Shown: positions 25,371-38,019 of the stretch, in pieces
Numbering within the stretch: position 1 is the stretch's first letter
Layout: each line of letters opens with the position of its first letter
Assembly (NCBI GenBank): GCA_905331475.1
Contig: CAJNYU010000033.1
Location: 124,001-188,000 of the forward strand
Direction of reading: 5' to 3'
Source of the DNA: Rotaria socialis
Lineage: Eukaryota > Rotifera > Eurotatoria > Philodinida > Philodinidae
DNA: 64,000 bases
Notes under the pieces: generated by a model
Database searches by the model: none
Told to the model about the DNA's origin: nothing
The model's input: the letters and a program-made list of their open reading frames with translations, nothing else
Made by a program: the position numbers and the translations under genes

Positions 25371-27368
25371 ATGGGTTCTCTATGAAGAAATTTCTCTCTC
25401 CATCTCTACATTAATTGTGTTACATTCAATTAACTACGCGACGAATTGCCCAGTTACCATCACATTGGCACGAGGCATAATTAAAAGAGAAGCACGTCCG
25501 TGTATATTTCAATATATAAAGTTAATTATTCTTAAAGATTGAATCATATATTAATAAATATATCAAAAACAGTTTTCGGTGTTGATACAAAGATTTCTTT
25601 TTTTGCAAGACAATATTTATCTTGTTATTAAGGCATTGAGAGCATTTAGTGCATTTTTATGGGCTTGCGTAGAAAAAAACATTATTTGCATAGCGGCATG
25701 ATAATAAAAAACTTTGTACACTAAGATGATTGAAGAAAGTGATAGCAGCTCGTGCTCGCTATTTTCCCTAATCAATTTATTGAATATTGATCGTTTTTCT
25801 TTCCATCGATAGATACAGAAATAGTGTAATAGTAGTTATTTCGAAAATTGTATTTGATTGGAATAAATTATTCGATTCAAAAAAGGAATTTCAGATTAGT
25901 TGTCTAATTTCAGAATTTCTATCCAAAAAACAAGACAAAGATTATTAAGAATCTTTTATTTTTTTGCCTTAGAAAACATTGAAATTAAGTCACGTGTTCG
26001 GACACGAGCTTGACATTAAAACGTTAGAAAAGTATGATTTATATACTTATTTAATTATAGAAGCTATAGAGAACGTTCACTGAGGCATAATTTATCTATC
26101 TTATACATTGATAAGATCCAAATTCATGTTATTTGGTGCGTTTCTGGTTACTACCATAAATCGATATAGACACTTTCTTGTGACCGATTTCTAGCGAATA
26201 AATAGTCATTTCTTTTCTATCCATTCTGTGCTTTTATTTGTTATTCTAATTCATGAATTCACTCGCCGATCAACTGAAAATTTGAGCATGCCCTACTTTC
26301 CACAATTTGGGTAGGCTACGTCCTTCATGAAAAACATATACTCTTTGACAGAGAGCAGAACGAGGGTGTAAATGGTAGAAAGAAAGAAAAAGTTTCAAGT
26401 TCTCTTTTTCTCTTCTTCCTTTCTCGCTTCAGTTTGTTATTATAGACGAAAGAGAAAAAAAACAGAACGCCGAGTTACTATTTTTCAAGTGCAAGCATAT
26501 CTACCATTACCTTCATAAAAACGCATATACGCGTTGCATTACAAGAACAAGACAAATCTACTTTTGTGTTCCCGGTGAAAGAAAAATGTTGGGTATAATG
26601 GATACATACAACGGAGATGATATACTTTATCAATATGAAAAAAGTGGAAATCACAATAACAATTCAATTCTTATAAATTATGTGCCAAAGAAAGTAAGAA
26701 ATCCACATCTGCTGATAGATGCAAAGTTTTTATGATTATTGTTTATGGCAAAGAAAAACAAACGAAGCGAATGAGTTTTGTGATTAGTGTACGAATATTA
26801 CAGTTTTTTCACATTTTCAAATCTGAAAATTATTGAAACTGAAGTAAAAAATAATTAGCTAATTAATAAGTAGTTTTTAATGCAAATGAAAGTTCATTTC
26901 TTATATTCTATAAATAACCATAACACTGTAATAATCGAACTTTGCTCGGTTAAAAATAGGTAGAACTGAGCAGAAAAAATTGTATTATTGATAAAAAAAA
27001 AACACAGCTTTATAATTTAATACTAACTGTTTCGTTATTGGCTTCCTAATTATTTGAATTGAGTTTTTGAATCAATCAATTAAATGCGATAGAAACGTTA
27101 TAACTATATTCTTTTAGCCTTGTATTAAAAAAAGAACATAAAAGTCTGCAATTGTCATGAACTAAGACTAGAAACGAGTTGTAGTTGTCTTATAGTGACG
27201 AGACATGAGTTTTAGTTAGATTGTAATTAATGCATTAGAAAAAACAGATTTAATATTCTATAAGGTTAACGTGACTGTACTCTATATTCATGGAAGTTAC
27301 AATGAGTAATCCTTTTCTACGGAGTAAATATTTCAAAGAAATAAATCATCTTTTTTTCTCTGATCTAG

Positions 27369-28700
27369 ATGCAATCTCAGCTTTCACATCGTAGTTCAAC
27401 TGGAGACCCATGTCGTGTTTGTGGTTTCGAAAAAAACACTGGTCGAAATTTTGGTGTAATTACTTGTTCAACATGTAAAGCTTTTTTCCGACGAAACGGT
27501 CGAACTGGTTCAGTAAGTAAAATAGATTTTTCTAAAGAAATCAACAATCGACATCTATTTTCTTATTATCAAATAGGCTTTACCATCTTGTCGTTTCGGT
27601 AGTCAATGTCCGGTCAATGAACGTACTAGACGACAATGTCCAACATGTCGTTTAGCAAAATGTTTTGCTGTTGGAATGCAAAAGGATTTAATTCGAACCG
27701 ATGAAGAACGTGCTTCTCGGTTGCAACTTGTTAAAGCAAATCGTTTACAACGACAAGAAAAACTTTTAGCCGTATCGTTATCAGCACAAACAACCCCATT
27801 GCAAAAACCTCATCGACGTGTACCACATGAGGTAAGTCTAAAAAACAACAATTAGATATTTCTAATATGTTATTTCTGTTTTTCTTCTGTAATTTCTAGA
27901 CGCCGAGAATGAATTTTAATCAAATTAATAAAATTTCAACGCCATTATCATCAAATGATTGGATACAGTTAACAAATATTCGCAGCGCTTATGAACATTA
28001 TTGTTTACACCCAATATTGCAAGCAGAAGAACAGCGCGAAGAATATTTAAGTGGACAACCTTTAAAATGTCGTTTGAAAGAACATACATTTATGAATGTA
28101 CTTACTGTACGTCTTACATCATTAGTGTCATTTTTTCGTGCAACAATTCCGTTTTTCTCAATGGATCTAAACAGTAATGATCGTGCATGGCTAGTACGTA
28201 CAAATTTACATTATCTTTTATTATTTTCATCAATGGATTTAATGAGTGTAAATGGCAATCAAACTCATTTTGATTCCAAGAGATCCTGTCATGCTGCTTA
28301 TCTATATGTTTACGGACAAGATTTATTACTACGTGCTGAATATTTAATACAAAAATTAAAACATTTAATTGACTTTGATCCTGCCATAAGTAAAATTGTT
28401 CAAATTATTCTATTTCTATCCCCAAGTTTATTGACAAATTATGATGCAAATTATTATTATCAACCATCGGAAAAAACCATATCTGATATTGTGCAAGCTC
28501 AAGAACAATATATTAATATCCTATGGTCTTATTTAATATATCGTCATGGACACGAGAACGGCCAAAAATTACTAATGGCTATTATGGGACAAGTTCTCGA
28601 GCATCAAAATTTTGGAGCTGATGTAGATAAATCTTTGCTAGAACGACAACCATTTGGTGATCTTGTTTATTCAATGTTAATGTCATTTTCGCGCAATTGA
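27369..28700 (+). CDS. Nuclear hormone receptor, complete
   Basis: Zinc-finger transcription factor of the nuclear receptor superfamily, 399 residues, exons 27369-27512, 27577-27831 and 27900-28700, all phase 0. The start ATG precedes a short leader and the DNA-binding domain (about 14-85): first finger CRVCGFEKNTGRNFGVITC then CSTCKAFFRR, second finger with PSCRFGSQCPVNERTRRQCP and CRLAKCFAVGM. The P-box is CSTCKA rather than the common CEGCKG. The ligand-binding-type domain (about 140-399) is helical and divergent. A likely poly(A) signal AATAAA is at 28803-28808. Layout, the RLAKCF-x-VGM stretch and intron before the ligand domain are shared with the receptor at 69-1473, so the two are paralogues. 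Ligand and subfamily are unknown. Confidence 0.92.
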
Positions 28701-28979
28701 AATCAAAGAAGAAGAAAACCAAGAATATTTAAGTGCGTCTTTCGCTTCTCAATTGTTGTCAAATACGGTGATCTCTAATTCAACACACAAGAAACTTGAA
28801 AAAATAAAACATTTTTAGCTATGATATGCATTTTTTTCAATGAAAGAAATATTTTTATTTCATGTTCAACCCCACTACATAATTATTTTCTTGTATCTTC
28901 TATTTTGTCTTCAATATCATTGTTGCATTCTAATTTTTTTTCTTTGTATTTCTATGTATCATTAAATACACTCATGTCT

Positions 28980-29026
28980 ATCTATATCTATATATCTATA
29001 TATATATATACATATATATATATATA
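28980..29026. repeat. TATC/TA simple repeat
   Basis: A run of ATCT then TA dinucleotides downstream of the nuclear receptor. Confidence 0.85.
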
Positions 29027-32000
29027 AATTATTGGTAAAGAAACATTTATTAGTTTAAAATAAAAAGACGAGAAAACATTTTGATCTCATATTTTTATGC
29101 ACTCATTGAATCTGAATAGAAAACCGAAATAGAACAATATTATCAATTCGTAGTTTAACAGAGTGCATCAGAATAGTAATCGTCTTGCTTAGATAAGAAT
29201 AAACTAACCGATTCATATACTTTTCGTATTACTGTAGGCGTAAAGGTAACTATGCAATTATTATTTTAGCTTAAAAATCAGTAACAATTATTGAATGGCG
29301 TAGTTTTTATGGGAGGATCTGTGAATAACTTAATGAAAAGATAGGACAATCTTTTGGTTTCCTTTATAGAATTTTTAGTTTTTTCTAATCTGAATCACAC
29401 ATTATTCTAAGGTTAAATATCGACAAGGGAAATCATTCTAATGTCAAGTCATTTTGAAATACATAAAGAATATTGCGGGTTATTAAATCTTCTGAGATTT
29501 CTTAAATTGTAGAAGTCGATAGGGCCTCCTGCGTTCTTTCTGCTATTCGTTATGTATATATATATACATGAAAAATAAAATAATTAATATTACATGAGAT
29601 GAGATGAAAAGAGTAAGAAAAAGATTTTCTACTTTAACTATATCATTATTCTTTATAATCTCTCTTTTAATATTATGAATGATCCTGAAAACAGCAACCA
29701 GGTGGAAAACACTTCAATGATTTATTGCTCTGATAGTTAAAATAGAATCATGCGTCGGCTAAAGCGAAATCATGTTAAGTTTTCTTCAGACAATAATGCA
29801 AAACTTTCACGTAGCGAAAGTAGATTCAAATAGCATGAAATAATATGAAAGAAATGTTATAAATAAATAATATTTATTTTTTTTACTGATGATTACTTGA
29901 TAATTAATGTTACTGAAAAGCGATAAAGAACTTCCAGGTTTTGAGTTCTCAAATGTCATTTTAATAGACATATTTATTTTCAAAAAAACTATAAGAAATT
30001 AATGTTAATGTTCATTTCGCAAAAAAATGTTAGAGAGAAAGATTTTCTCAATAGCTTTTGATAGAAATAAAATAGAGAACAGCATATTTCACTGTTATAT
30101 AAACAAAAACAAATCGAATTGTTTATCAGAAGGTTTTTTCAGAAGAGTTTCAATAATCAATTTTACATTACGAATAAATTTTCAATTGAAGAACTAAAAA
30201 AAGTATAAATGTCTAGGGGTTTTTTTTTTTAATTATTCAAGTAGGACATGTATTCAACTCAAGACTCGTGATTACTTTGTTAAAAAGCCACTAAAAAAAT
30301 GCTTCATCTATCAGAAACTGCTTTCCTGTGGAAAATTGATAGAAAAAATTGTAGGAAAATCTATAATGTAGGGTTCGTACGACTTTGTTCTTTTTTACAA
30401 GATAAAAAGGTACTGTGACCTTTTCTGTTACTATCAATAGCTACACAACGAGCATCCAAGTGGTCTATTTTATTTTAAACAAATAAGTATTAGTAGGAAA
30501 ATAGCTCAAATATTGAATACTTACTGTCTATATATACAAAAAAAAACAATTATAGAAAATAATCAATTTTCGAACGAAGTCAATTTCTATATTTAATCTA
30601 ATAAAATTGAAGGAAAGCATGAGAAATAGAAATAAAACTGCTCAAAAATAAATAAATATTTAGAAAATTAATTATAAAGATTACTTTTGTTAGTTCACTC
30701 AATATGCTAATATTGGCATTGCTTTTCTTTTTTGACATGAAAAGAAAACATTTGAAAAATCTCAATAAATGAGCTGGATTTAATTTTTTTTGATTAAAAA
30801 TCCATATTAGATTTTTGCATGTTATAATATATCATTCGGATTTAAAATTGAACGATTGGTATAGTGGAAATGCGTTTGTACTAATTTTTTTGTTTACATC
30901 GATCATATTCTACTCTAGCTTGTGATTGTGAGAATTTCAATTACATAACAGCATTTTACTCTATATTTAGTTTAGTGCCTAGCTATTTCAAAAAGCTACA
31001 CATTAAATGCAACTCTGGTAATTTAATGTGATGCACAATTATATTCAGCTACGCCATTCAAAAAAGAATACGTCAATATGCATATTCTTTTTCTTTATAA
31101 ATTGAATAATATTTTTGATTATTTAGTTAATAGTCTTACATAAATAATTAAGACGTGTGCATATTGTTCAAAGGGTGCGCTATATATTCTATAAAAGGAC
31201 AAAAAAGAAAGTTCAAAAGAATATTAAAGGATCTTTAGTAGCGATGTAATTTTGACCAAAGCGAACAATTTGCTTTCAAGTCGCTCTTCAACAAATGACG
31301 TCCGGCATAATTGAAATACGCTTGAAAAAACATCTTTGTACAGATCGATTTTCTAGAACTTCAAGTCGTTTCTTTATCTTTGTAGTTTATTTCGTTTTTT
31401 TCCAGGCATGAATCCAGAGGATTCATAATAATTAAATAAGAAACAAAGTTTCTGCGTCTGTTTTGTTTGTTCTTCAAACGAAGACTTGAGTCTATTAGTC
31501 ATAATAGTGAGTTCCAAGGTGAATCATACCAGGTCAGATTTGATCGATATTCAACAAAATAAGAGCAGAATCCGATCGCAGGATTGCTTGTCCTGCATTT
31601 GTCTTTTCCCTGGTTCCGAAACAACAGCAAAGTTAAAATATTATTTTGCTTGACAATGACAATGAACACTATGGCAAAAAAAAATAAGAGCCATAAGTTT
31701 TGGATACTTGTGGCAGAATCAATATTTTCCCATTAGCTATTGATTTTCCATTTCCTTGAAATCGCCGCAGTTTAGATGATTAATTGCGCAATATTATCGC
31801 GATAAATCGTCGATCTTCACTTAACTATTCACAATGGGTAATATTATAGGAAATAAAATCTAATCCTTCATCTTGTCGTCACACTATATTTATAGCTCTA
31901 TCTGTCTTCATACTCAAGCTATTTGGCTCTGTTATTCGCACTTTTTTCTATAGGCTATTTTTGTTACCTGTTGATTCCGCTCTTTTTGTAGAACAGGAAA

Positions 32001-33089
32001 TATAAAGAAAATGAGCTTGAGGAGGTCCTATGATAAGCAGTCTAATGTCATCTAGCTATTTCATCAAAACCGTATAGTTGTTTGGTGAATCTTGATTTTG
32101 TTGAACAAATTGGCAAAAAAATCATCAATTTTCGACAATATATCGCGATCAAATCGACGATTTTGTCGCTATTTTGATGGCATGGATTGTTTTTAGAATA
32201 AGTATGAGTAGTTTCGTTTTGACAAAATTATCATAGACTTCAATGGCGTATCTAGATTATCTTCCTCGTGTGTTTTCCACTGTATTATTCATAGCAAGGT
32301 ACAATCTTTTTTGTTCTTCCTCATCCGGTGGCATTCATTACAGTGTTCGACGATTTACCCCGACCTGTTCCTCATCGACCTGTTTATCTATTTGTCCTCC
32401 ATCAATATTCTTGTTTTTCTAGCTGGACTTTACAGGGCACATTTCACAGTCTAGTGGCTGTCTTACGATGCTTATGAAAGTTGTTTTGTCACATTTGACC
32501 ACGTTTCGTTCGCTCGCTTTCGTTCAAGATACTGAACTCGGTCTCACGAATTGATACGGTACAAAGCTCTCTCAACTACGTTGGAACAATGCCACATAGC
32601 AATGCACAGTCTAGATATGAGAAGCAAGAAAATATTTTACTTAACAAATTGGTGTTGCCTAAAATAATCAATTTGCATGCGTTCACCTTGATTCAATCGA
32701 TATTCACCGAAAATAGAATTGAATGACATCCATCATAGCTCCGATTGTGATACCCATACTTTGACCAGTGAATTTCGTTATTTTCATAGCTGCCGATGAT
32801 TTGAATCCTATCAATAGTGTTATACTGTGTATTGATGAGGTATCTAATTTATTTTCATACTTGATATTTTCTTATCTTCTCTTATGGCTGAGTACCGGCG
32901 ATGAATCAATATAATAATAAAATCATTAAAGAAATGATTCTTCTTTTGTTTGGTTCATTTAATCGAATCCCGCCATTTTATTATTACCACGTACTTGATG
33001 TAGACTCAGAAATATTTGTTACACAAAATCATGAAAAATTTTTACTTGAACCTAAACGAATATAAATTATTGCATATGTTTTTATGTTG

Positions 33090-33437
33090 TCATCCCAATT
33101 GATACCATAATTCATCCCAAGCGAACTCGTTCCCAAACGAAATATGAGAACTGGTCCTATAGAGAAAAATAAATCGATTTTCAACTTGTTTCATTCTATG
33201 TACAACCCTTATTAGCGTATCAACTATGAGATAAAATAGTATCCATAGAGTGGAGTCAATTGAGACAGAGAAAAATAGAACCTTGTAAATGCTCCAGATG
33301 TCGCATTCATAAATCTTTGCTGAGATGTGTTTTACAATGTTCACTGTGATAATCTGGCTCACGACGAACACATTTATTATCCACCGATAAAAAAAATATG
33401 TTATCAAAAACTGAATAAAAATTATATTATCTTCCAT
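33090..33437 (-). pseudogene. Possible degenerate membrane-protein fragment
   Basis: An open frame of 115 codons encoding two or three hydrophobic stretches. The segment around STLWILFYLIVDTLIRVV faintly resembles TM3 of rhodopsin-type receptors (aliphatic helix with LW then Asp near its end), but the family Cys and Arg positions are not convincing. It may be a decayed receptor fragment or chance. Confidence 0.18.
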
Positions 33438-35121
33438 CTTCTTATGTGTGATTTCATCTCAAATAAGTAGTTATCATCGGTTAATCCGTGCCTGTTAATT
33501 GTAATTGCTGTTAGCGTATAGCGCCATCTTGCAACCCGAAAGAATTCCGATTTTTAAAGATTAATGTACTTTGTTGTACCTGCTGTAAAGAAATTAATCT
33601 TTTCTCTTGTTTAATTTAAAGAGATTTTGACACAAAAACGAAACGAATTTGATTGGTTTATTGATATAAAATCATTATCATATTTTTGAGTCTGCAATGT
33701 ACGTTGCACTTGCACAACGCCTTCGGTCAGCCCTTCCTTTTACCCTGGTATTTTTTTTCTTCATGACGTAAAGTGTACACAAGCTTTTATCCAAAAAAAT
33801 ACCTTTAAAAAAAACAGAACTTTGCTCCTTTTGACAACTAAACTTTTAGTACTAATTCAATATCAATAAGAACGTTTTGAGAAAGAGTACTCCTGCAAGC
33901 AGGGTCAGTGTTCGTAATTCGATGGCCTTCAAATACTCGGTTTGCGTATAGATAATTTATTGGAATTACCTTTTTTTTTGCATAAACGGCTTTCGTATAA
34001 TAAAATTATTTTACTACAATTGTATTGTGTCTTAATACTCTAAATTCTTCTGGACAATAATTTTACTATAGACGTATTTGTTTTCCTATTGAACTGATAT
34101 AAAAACAGTCATTTTCTTGTCGTTTCTAACTTAATTTGAGTCGTGCAGATTGAATCGAACGCCTTTTTAATATTATAGCTTCGGGAATATTAGTCTTTTG
34201 AGAACATCTAATAGTGATTTTTTTTTCTTAACTATTGTGCATTCTCAAAATTCATATTTTTTGTTTAATGAGAATATTCGAATTAAAGAATGTTGAAAAA
34301 TAAGATTAGCATTTTAATCTTTGTATTTTTTGTTGTCTGCACCTATGCAACATTAAGAATTAAGAGAGATTTACTATTGCTAACAACATGTATATAACTT
34401 CGAGATGTAGTATAAAACTCTTTAAATTTGTTTCTAATTAGATTGAATTCGACAGTGCTTATAAAAGTTTTCCTTGAATAAAAACATTGTTTTTTATCAT
34501 CATATGACTTTACCAGATTTGTATTTTTAAGGACAGAAATCTTGATGTTCACGTCAATAATAACTTAATAATGTTAAGTGAATCGTTTGAAAACAGTTTC
34601 TTTTTGTTCTCTCACACTAAAGAGTTTAATTACGCTGCTATTGATCAATATCTTTGATTTCTGAAAAACCCGTGCGCCATAATCTTCGGCAAAATTTTCG
34701 TTCAAGGCATTTTGCAGTCATTGAATCTGCCTGTCACAATCAAATTTATAACTTTGAATTTGTCAGAGATGCCGATATTTAATTTCTACTATTTGAAAAT
34801 AATGTACTATTCATTGAAATGTGAGCTTTTAAATAAATAATTATAGAAATAAACCGCACATATCAATCTTCTTAGTTGTTTAAAGGTACCAAGCTTCGTT
34901 TAAATGAAGTGTATATATTATTTTTCAAAGCATATTGTGTAGACAAAAATATTTTAGAGTAAATTCTACGAACCATAAATTTTTGTTTTCTGGCTAATTA
35001 AAAACCTCCCAGCTAATTAACGAGCGATTACAACATTTAATATCACAATCTCTTTCAGCTACATTGACTTCGACAAGGTTATAAGAAAACTAGATGGTAT
35101 CCGAGTTGCACTCGTATACGA

Positions 35122-35637
35122 AATGCGATGCGAAGCAAAACTTCGGATCTTCACGAAAAATCTTCAATTCAGAGAAATCTTGAATACTTTTTATGTAGCC
35201 ATGATGAAATTCATTACCGAGAAAACTCTATTCCTACTTAGCGATACATTCTCAAAGATCGATTTCGATTGAACAATTAATTATCTCTATGATTCATTAT
35301 CTTAGATCCGCTGTGAATGAATAGACCATAGTTGCTAACATATGTTAATGACGTCATTTTAATTATCGTAAACTTAGAAAGCACAAATTTCTTTCATTTT
35401 CGTCATTTTGGAACGACATTTGTGACTGAATGGAACTTCAGATTGAAGTTTCGAAAACAGATGTTAAAAGTTCCATCTTGATACTTTCAACTCCCGTTTC
35501 AATGACTTTTCTATGATTTTCGGTTCTCGAGATCAGTGCACAACAAATCGATTAGATGTGATGCGTACGTCTAGAAAGTAAAAGAAAAGAAAAACTCGCG
35601 ACGAACTACATAAATGCTATGCTTCGCATCGCATTAA
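35122..35637. mobile_element. Candidate short inverted-repeat element
   Basis: AATGCGATGCGAAGCA near 35122-35140 is exactly inverted as TGCTTCGCATCGCATT near 35620-35637. The 16-bp arms enclose about 480 bp with no coding capacity. No target duplication was recognised, so the boundaries are provisional. Confidence 0.45.
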
Positions 35638-35690
35638 AAACGTGCATCCAGTAGTAATGACGACGAAAGCGCAACATAAGGATGATATAC

Positions 35691-35708
35691 ATATATATAT
35701 ATATATAT
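35691..35708. repeat. (AT)n microsatellite
   Basis: Nine AT dinucleotides about 160 bp upstream of the WrbA-like start. Confidence 0.85.
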
Positions 35709-35865
35709 CAGTGAGCATGACGTTGCATAAAATAGAAGAAGAAAAAAAGTATAAATACTAAATGAATATGTATGCATCATAACCACAATAGTTTCGCGCC
35801 ATAAGCTACTTTGAACAGCTTGTTTTATAATCTCTAGAAATCACAACACGACAAAATCGATATCA

Positions 35866-36783
35866 ATGGCTTCCGTTAGTACAAAAGCTAGTAAAGCAAA
35901 AATTCATATTATCTACTATTCCACATATGGTCATGTTGCTACATGTAAGATTACATTGAAAATATAGAAAATAAAAAAAATGATTGTTTTTTGAATTTTA
36001 TCTAGTGGCTAAAAATATATTGAAAGGTGTTGAAGCAGCTGGTGCTGAAGGTCATTTAATTCAAGTACCAGAAACATTATCAAAAGAAGTTTTAGGAAAA
36101 ATGCATGCACCAGACAAAGATTCAACTATTCCAACAATATCCTTTGTTCCCGGTGTAGCAAATACAGTTACAGTTGAAGATGCATTAGTAAATTGTGATG
36201 GTATTCTATTTGGTTTTCCAACACGTTTTGGTGGAATCCCTGCACAAGTTAAAGCTGTATGGGATGCCACAGGTGGATTATGGATGAAAGGTGCACTCGT
36301 CGGAAAACCGATTGGTGTATTTTTTTCAACTGGTTCACAAGGTGGCGGGTAAGAAACTAATAATATTTGCGTTGAAAATCTTAATCAAACTTCATTTAGT
36401 CAAGAAACAACCGCATTAACATCGTTAACAAATTATGTTCATCATGGAATGTTATTTGTATGTATTAAAAAGAAAACATTTTTTTTTCTTAACTTAACTA
36501 TTTTAAAATAGGTACCAATTGGATATACAAGTCCACTTCTTGGTAATATAGATGAAGTTCATGGTGGCAGCGCGTATGGTGCCGGTAAGTTGTGAATCAT
36601 ATTTAACTATTCAATTCTTTTTTGTTCCAATTTTTTATAGGTACCATTGCTAGTAGTAATGGATCACGACAACCCAGTGAATTAGAATTAAAATTAGCCC
36701 AGCATCAAGGATCATATTTTACTCAAGTAGCAACTGCATTGAAAGTAGGTCGTGCAGCAGCATCGTCATCATCATCATTATAA
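35866..36783 (+). CDS. WrbA-type NAD(P)H:quinone oxidoreductase
   Basis: FMN-dependent flavodoxin-fold quinone reductase (type IV NQO), a cytosolic enzyme that reduces quinones by two electrons and limits redox cycling. Five exons close in phase: 35866-35944, 36006-36348, 36400-36457, 36512-36584 and 36641-36783, giving 231 residues. Family landmarks: the FMN phosphate loop YYSTYGHVATLAKNI near residues 18-32, PTRFGGIPAQVKAVWDATGG in the middle, STGSQGGGQETTALT, HHGM, and the VPIGY..P motif. An AATAAA at 36825-36830 follows the stop. The family is usual in bacteria, fungi and plants and rare in animals, so horizontal acquisition followed by intron gain is likely. It has introns and host-like base composition, so it is not a bacterial contaminant. 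A short Ser-rich C-terminal tail is added. Confidence 0.93.
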
Positions 36784-37422
36784 GATATGAATACATCTGA
36801 TAATAGACAATAATGACTGAACAAAATAAAAACTACTCAATATGACCTTAACCGGCATTCTTGCTCTCATTGTTATTCCCTCTACTAGTTTCGTAGTTAG
36901 TTTTTTTGTTGTTGTATCAAATAGATAGAAACTTCATAACTGAATAAATTATCATGCAACTAACTGAAATCCTATTGCTTTCGTGAATATACACAAGTGA
37001 TAAATCAAGTCTTCGAGAAGAATTTTGTTTTAGGATTTGACACAAGAAACACAAAAGATATCAATCAACTCGCATATATTACGTTATTCATAAATCTAAA
37101 TTTTATACCAATCAAGTCTGATAATAGAGCGAAAAAAATATCTAATTCACAAGATTCATAGAGAAAACCATTGTATGCAAACTGCTTGGAATAAACAAGA
37201 CTGGTATCTATCCATCTAGAAGTACTTCTGATAAAACATTTTGCGTACGTTCTGTGATACAAAAACTAAAACGACTATGTATCTGTTTTATTTATTCTAT
37301 TCATCTTATTGAACTCTTATTGAATGATAACAGCTATGTTTTTGCTGGTTAATAGTGGCCTCTTAGGATGATTCTTATTGGTTAAGGTTCTATAAAACAT
37401 ACCCAATAACACTATTACTAAT

Positions 37423-37488
37423 TTCATATTATGATATAATTATTTTTCCTTTTTATCTTGCGATGTTTGAATTTTTCTGAATGAAAAA
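37423..37488 (+). repeat. Left arm of inverted repeat around tRNA-like core
   Basis: About 65 nt, containing GATGTTTGAATTTTTCTGAA, repeated in inverted orientation at 37611-37665 with only a few differences. Confidence 0.8.
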
Positions 37489-37501
37489 TTCAAAATGATA
37501 T

Positions 37502-37580
37502 GCTTCGTCCGGGAATCGAACCCACGACACAACATCTGGTTAATCGAACCAGTGCTCTTACCATTGAGCTAGCGAACACT
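37502..37580 (-). tRNA. tRNA-like sequence (tRNA-Thr-like, probably pseudogene)
   Basis: The minus strand shows an A box (TAGCTCAATGG, a D stem GCTC/GAGC), a 5-bp anticodon stem CTGGT/ACCAG, and a B box GGTTCGATTCC that fits the RNA polymerase III consensus. The D arm and stem resemble tRNA-Thr. Defects: the anticodon loop TCGATTA has C at position 33 and T at 37, the variable region is about 10 nt, the T stem has a G-G mismatch at its base, and only the central four pairs (TTCG/CGAA) of the acceptor stem form. Read literally the anticodon would be GAT (Ile), but translation function is doubtful. It sits between inverted repeats. Confidence 0.55.
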
Positions 37581-37610
37581 ATTAAACATACCGTTTTTTG
37601 TTTTTCATTC

Positions 37611-37665
37611 AGAAAAATTCAAACATCGATAGCTAAAAATGAAGAATAATTATATCATATGAAAC
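37611..37665 (-). repeat. Right arm of inverted repeat around tRNA-like core
   Basis: Inverted counterpart of 37423-37488. Together with the tRNA-like core the arms make a 240-bp palindrome-flanked unit. Confidence 0.8.
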
Positions 37666-38019
37666 ATGTATAACTCCTTCTAACATCTATTAATGATAGT
37701 CAGTATACACAAGTTTTCTAGGTCCTAGAAAATGAGCCAAACGAGTGAACCTAAAGTGCGCTACAATCCGATGCCTTTTAGAGCTCAGCGCGTTGATAGT
37801 ATCGCACTTTGGTTCACACATTAGGCGCATTTCATACGACCAGTTTTCTAGGCTCTTAGGGTTGTCACACTTGCATTTGAATATATTATTCATTTCTCAA
37901 TTGAAATAAGCTGTTTTTATTCGAGTTAAATATCCTGGGAAAACGTTAGTTTATTATGTACATATATATATATACAAAAATTATGTTTTCTATTTTGAAA
38001 GATTTCAAAAACTACGGAA

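Larger units (their letters stand above)
16385..27368. other. 11-kb gene-poor interval
   Basis: Upstream of the PDZ-like gene is a purine-rich stretch (about 16450-16580), possibly its 5' UTR or promoter. Beyond that no exon with family similarity was found on either strand. The interval holds the ACCG-rich repeat pair (23442-23760 and 25033-25370), an (ATGA)n run at 22891-22913, a (TA)n run at 24207-24224 and a degenerate ATTTGTTGTCAGAC-like repeat near 24533-24592. The reading frames of 60-70 codons here are in low-complexity AT-rich DNA. Confidence 0.55.
28701..35865. other. 7-kb gene-poor interval
   Basis: No exon with family similarity was found. It contains a TATATCTA/TA simple repeat (28980-29026), a (TA)n run near 35691, and a candidate small inverted-repeat element at 35122-35637. 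A 115-codon minus frame at 33090-33437 is hydrophobic and is listed separately with low confidence. Confidence 0.55.

Noticed and set aside
28821-29027. 68-codon frame downstream of the nuclear receptor
   Set aside because: Ends in TA-repeat-encoded Ile-Tyr residues; it is 3' UTR and simple repeat.
31780-32170. Two similar TATCGCGAT-containing segments about 350 bp apart
   Set aside because: The similarity is only about 25 bp around a palindromic word and no element boundaries could be found.
37502-37580. Functional tRNA
   Set aside because: C at position 33, T at 37, long variable region and poor acceptor stem argue against a working tRNA; retained as tRNA-like only.
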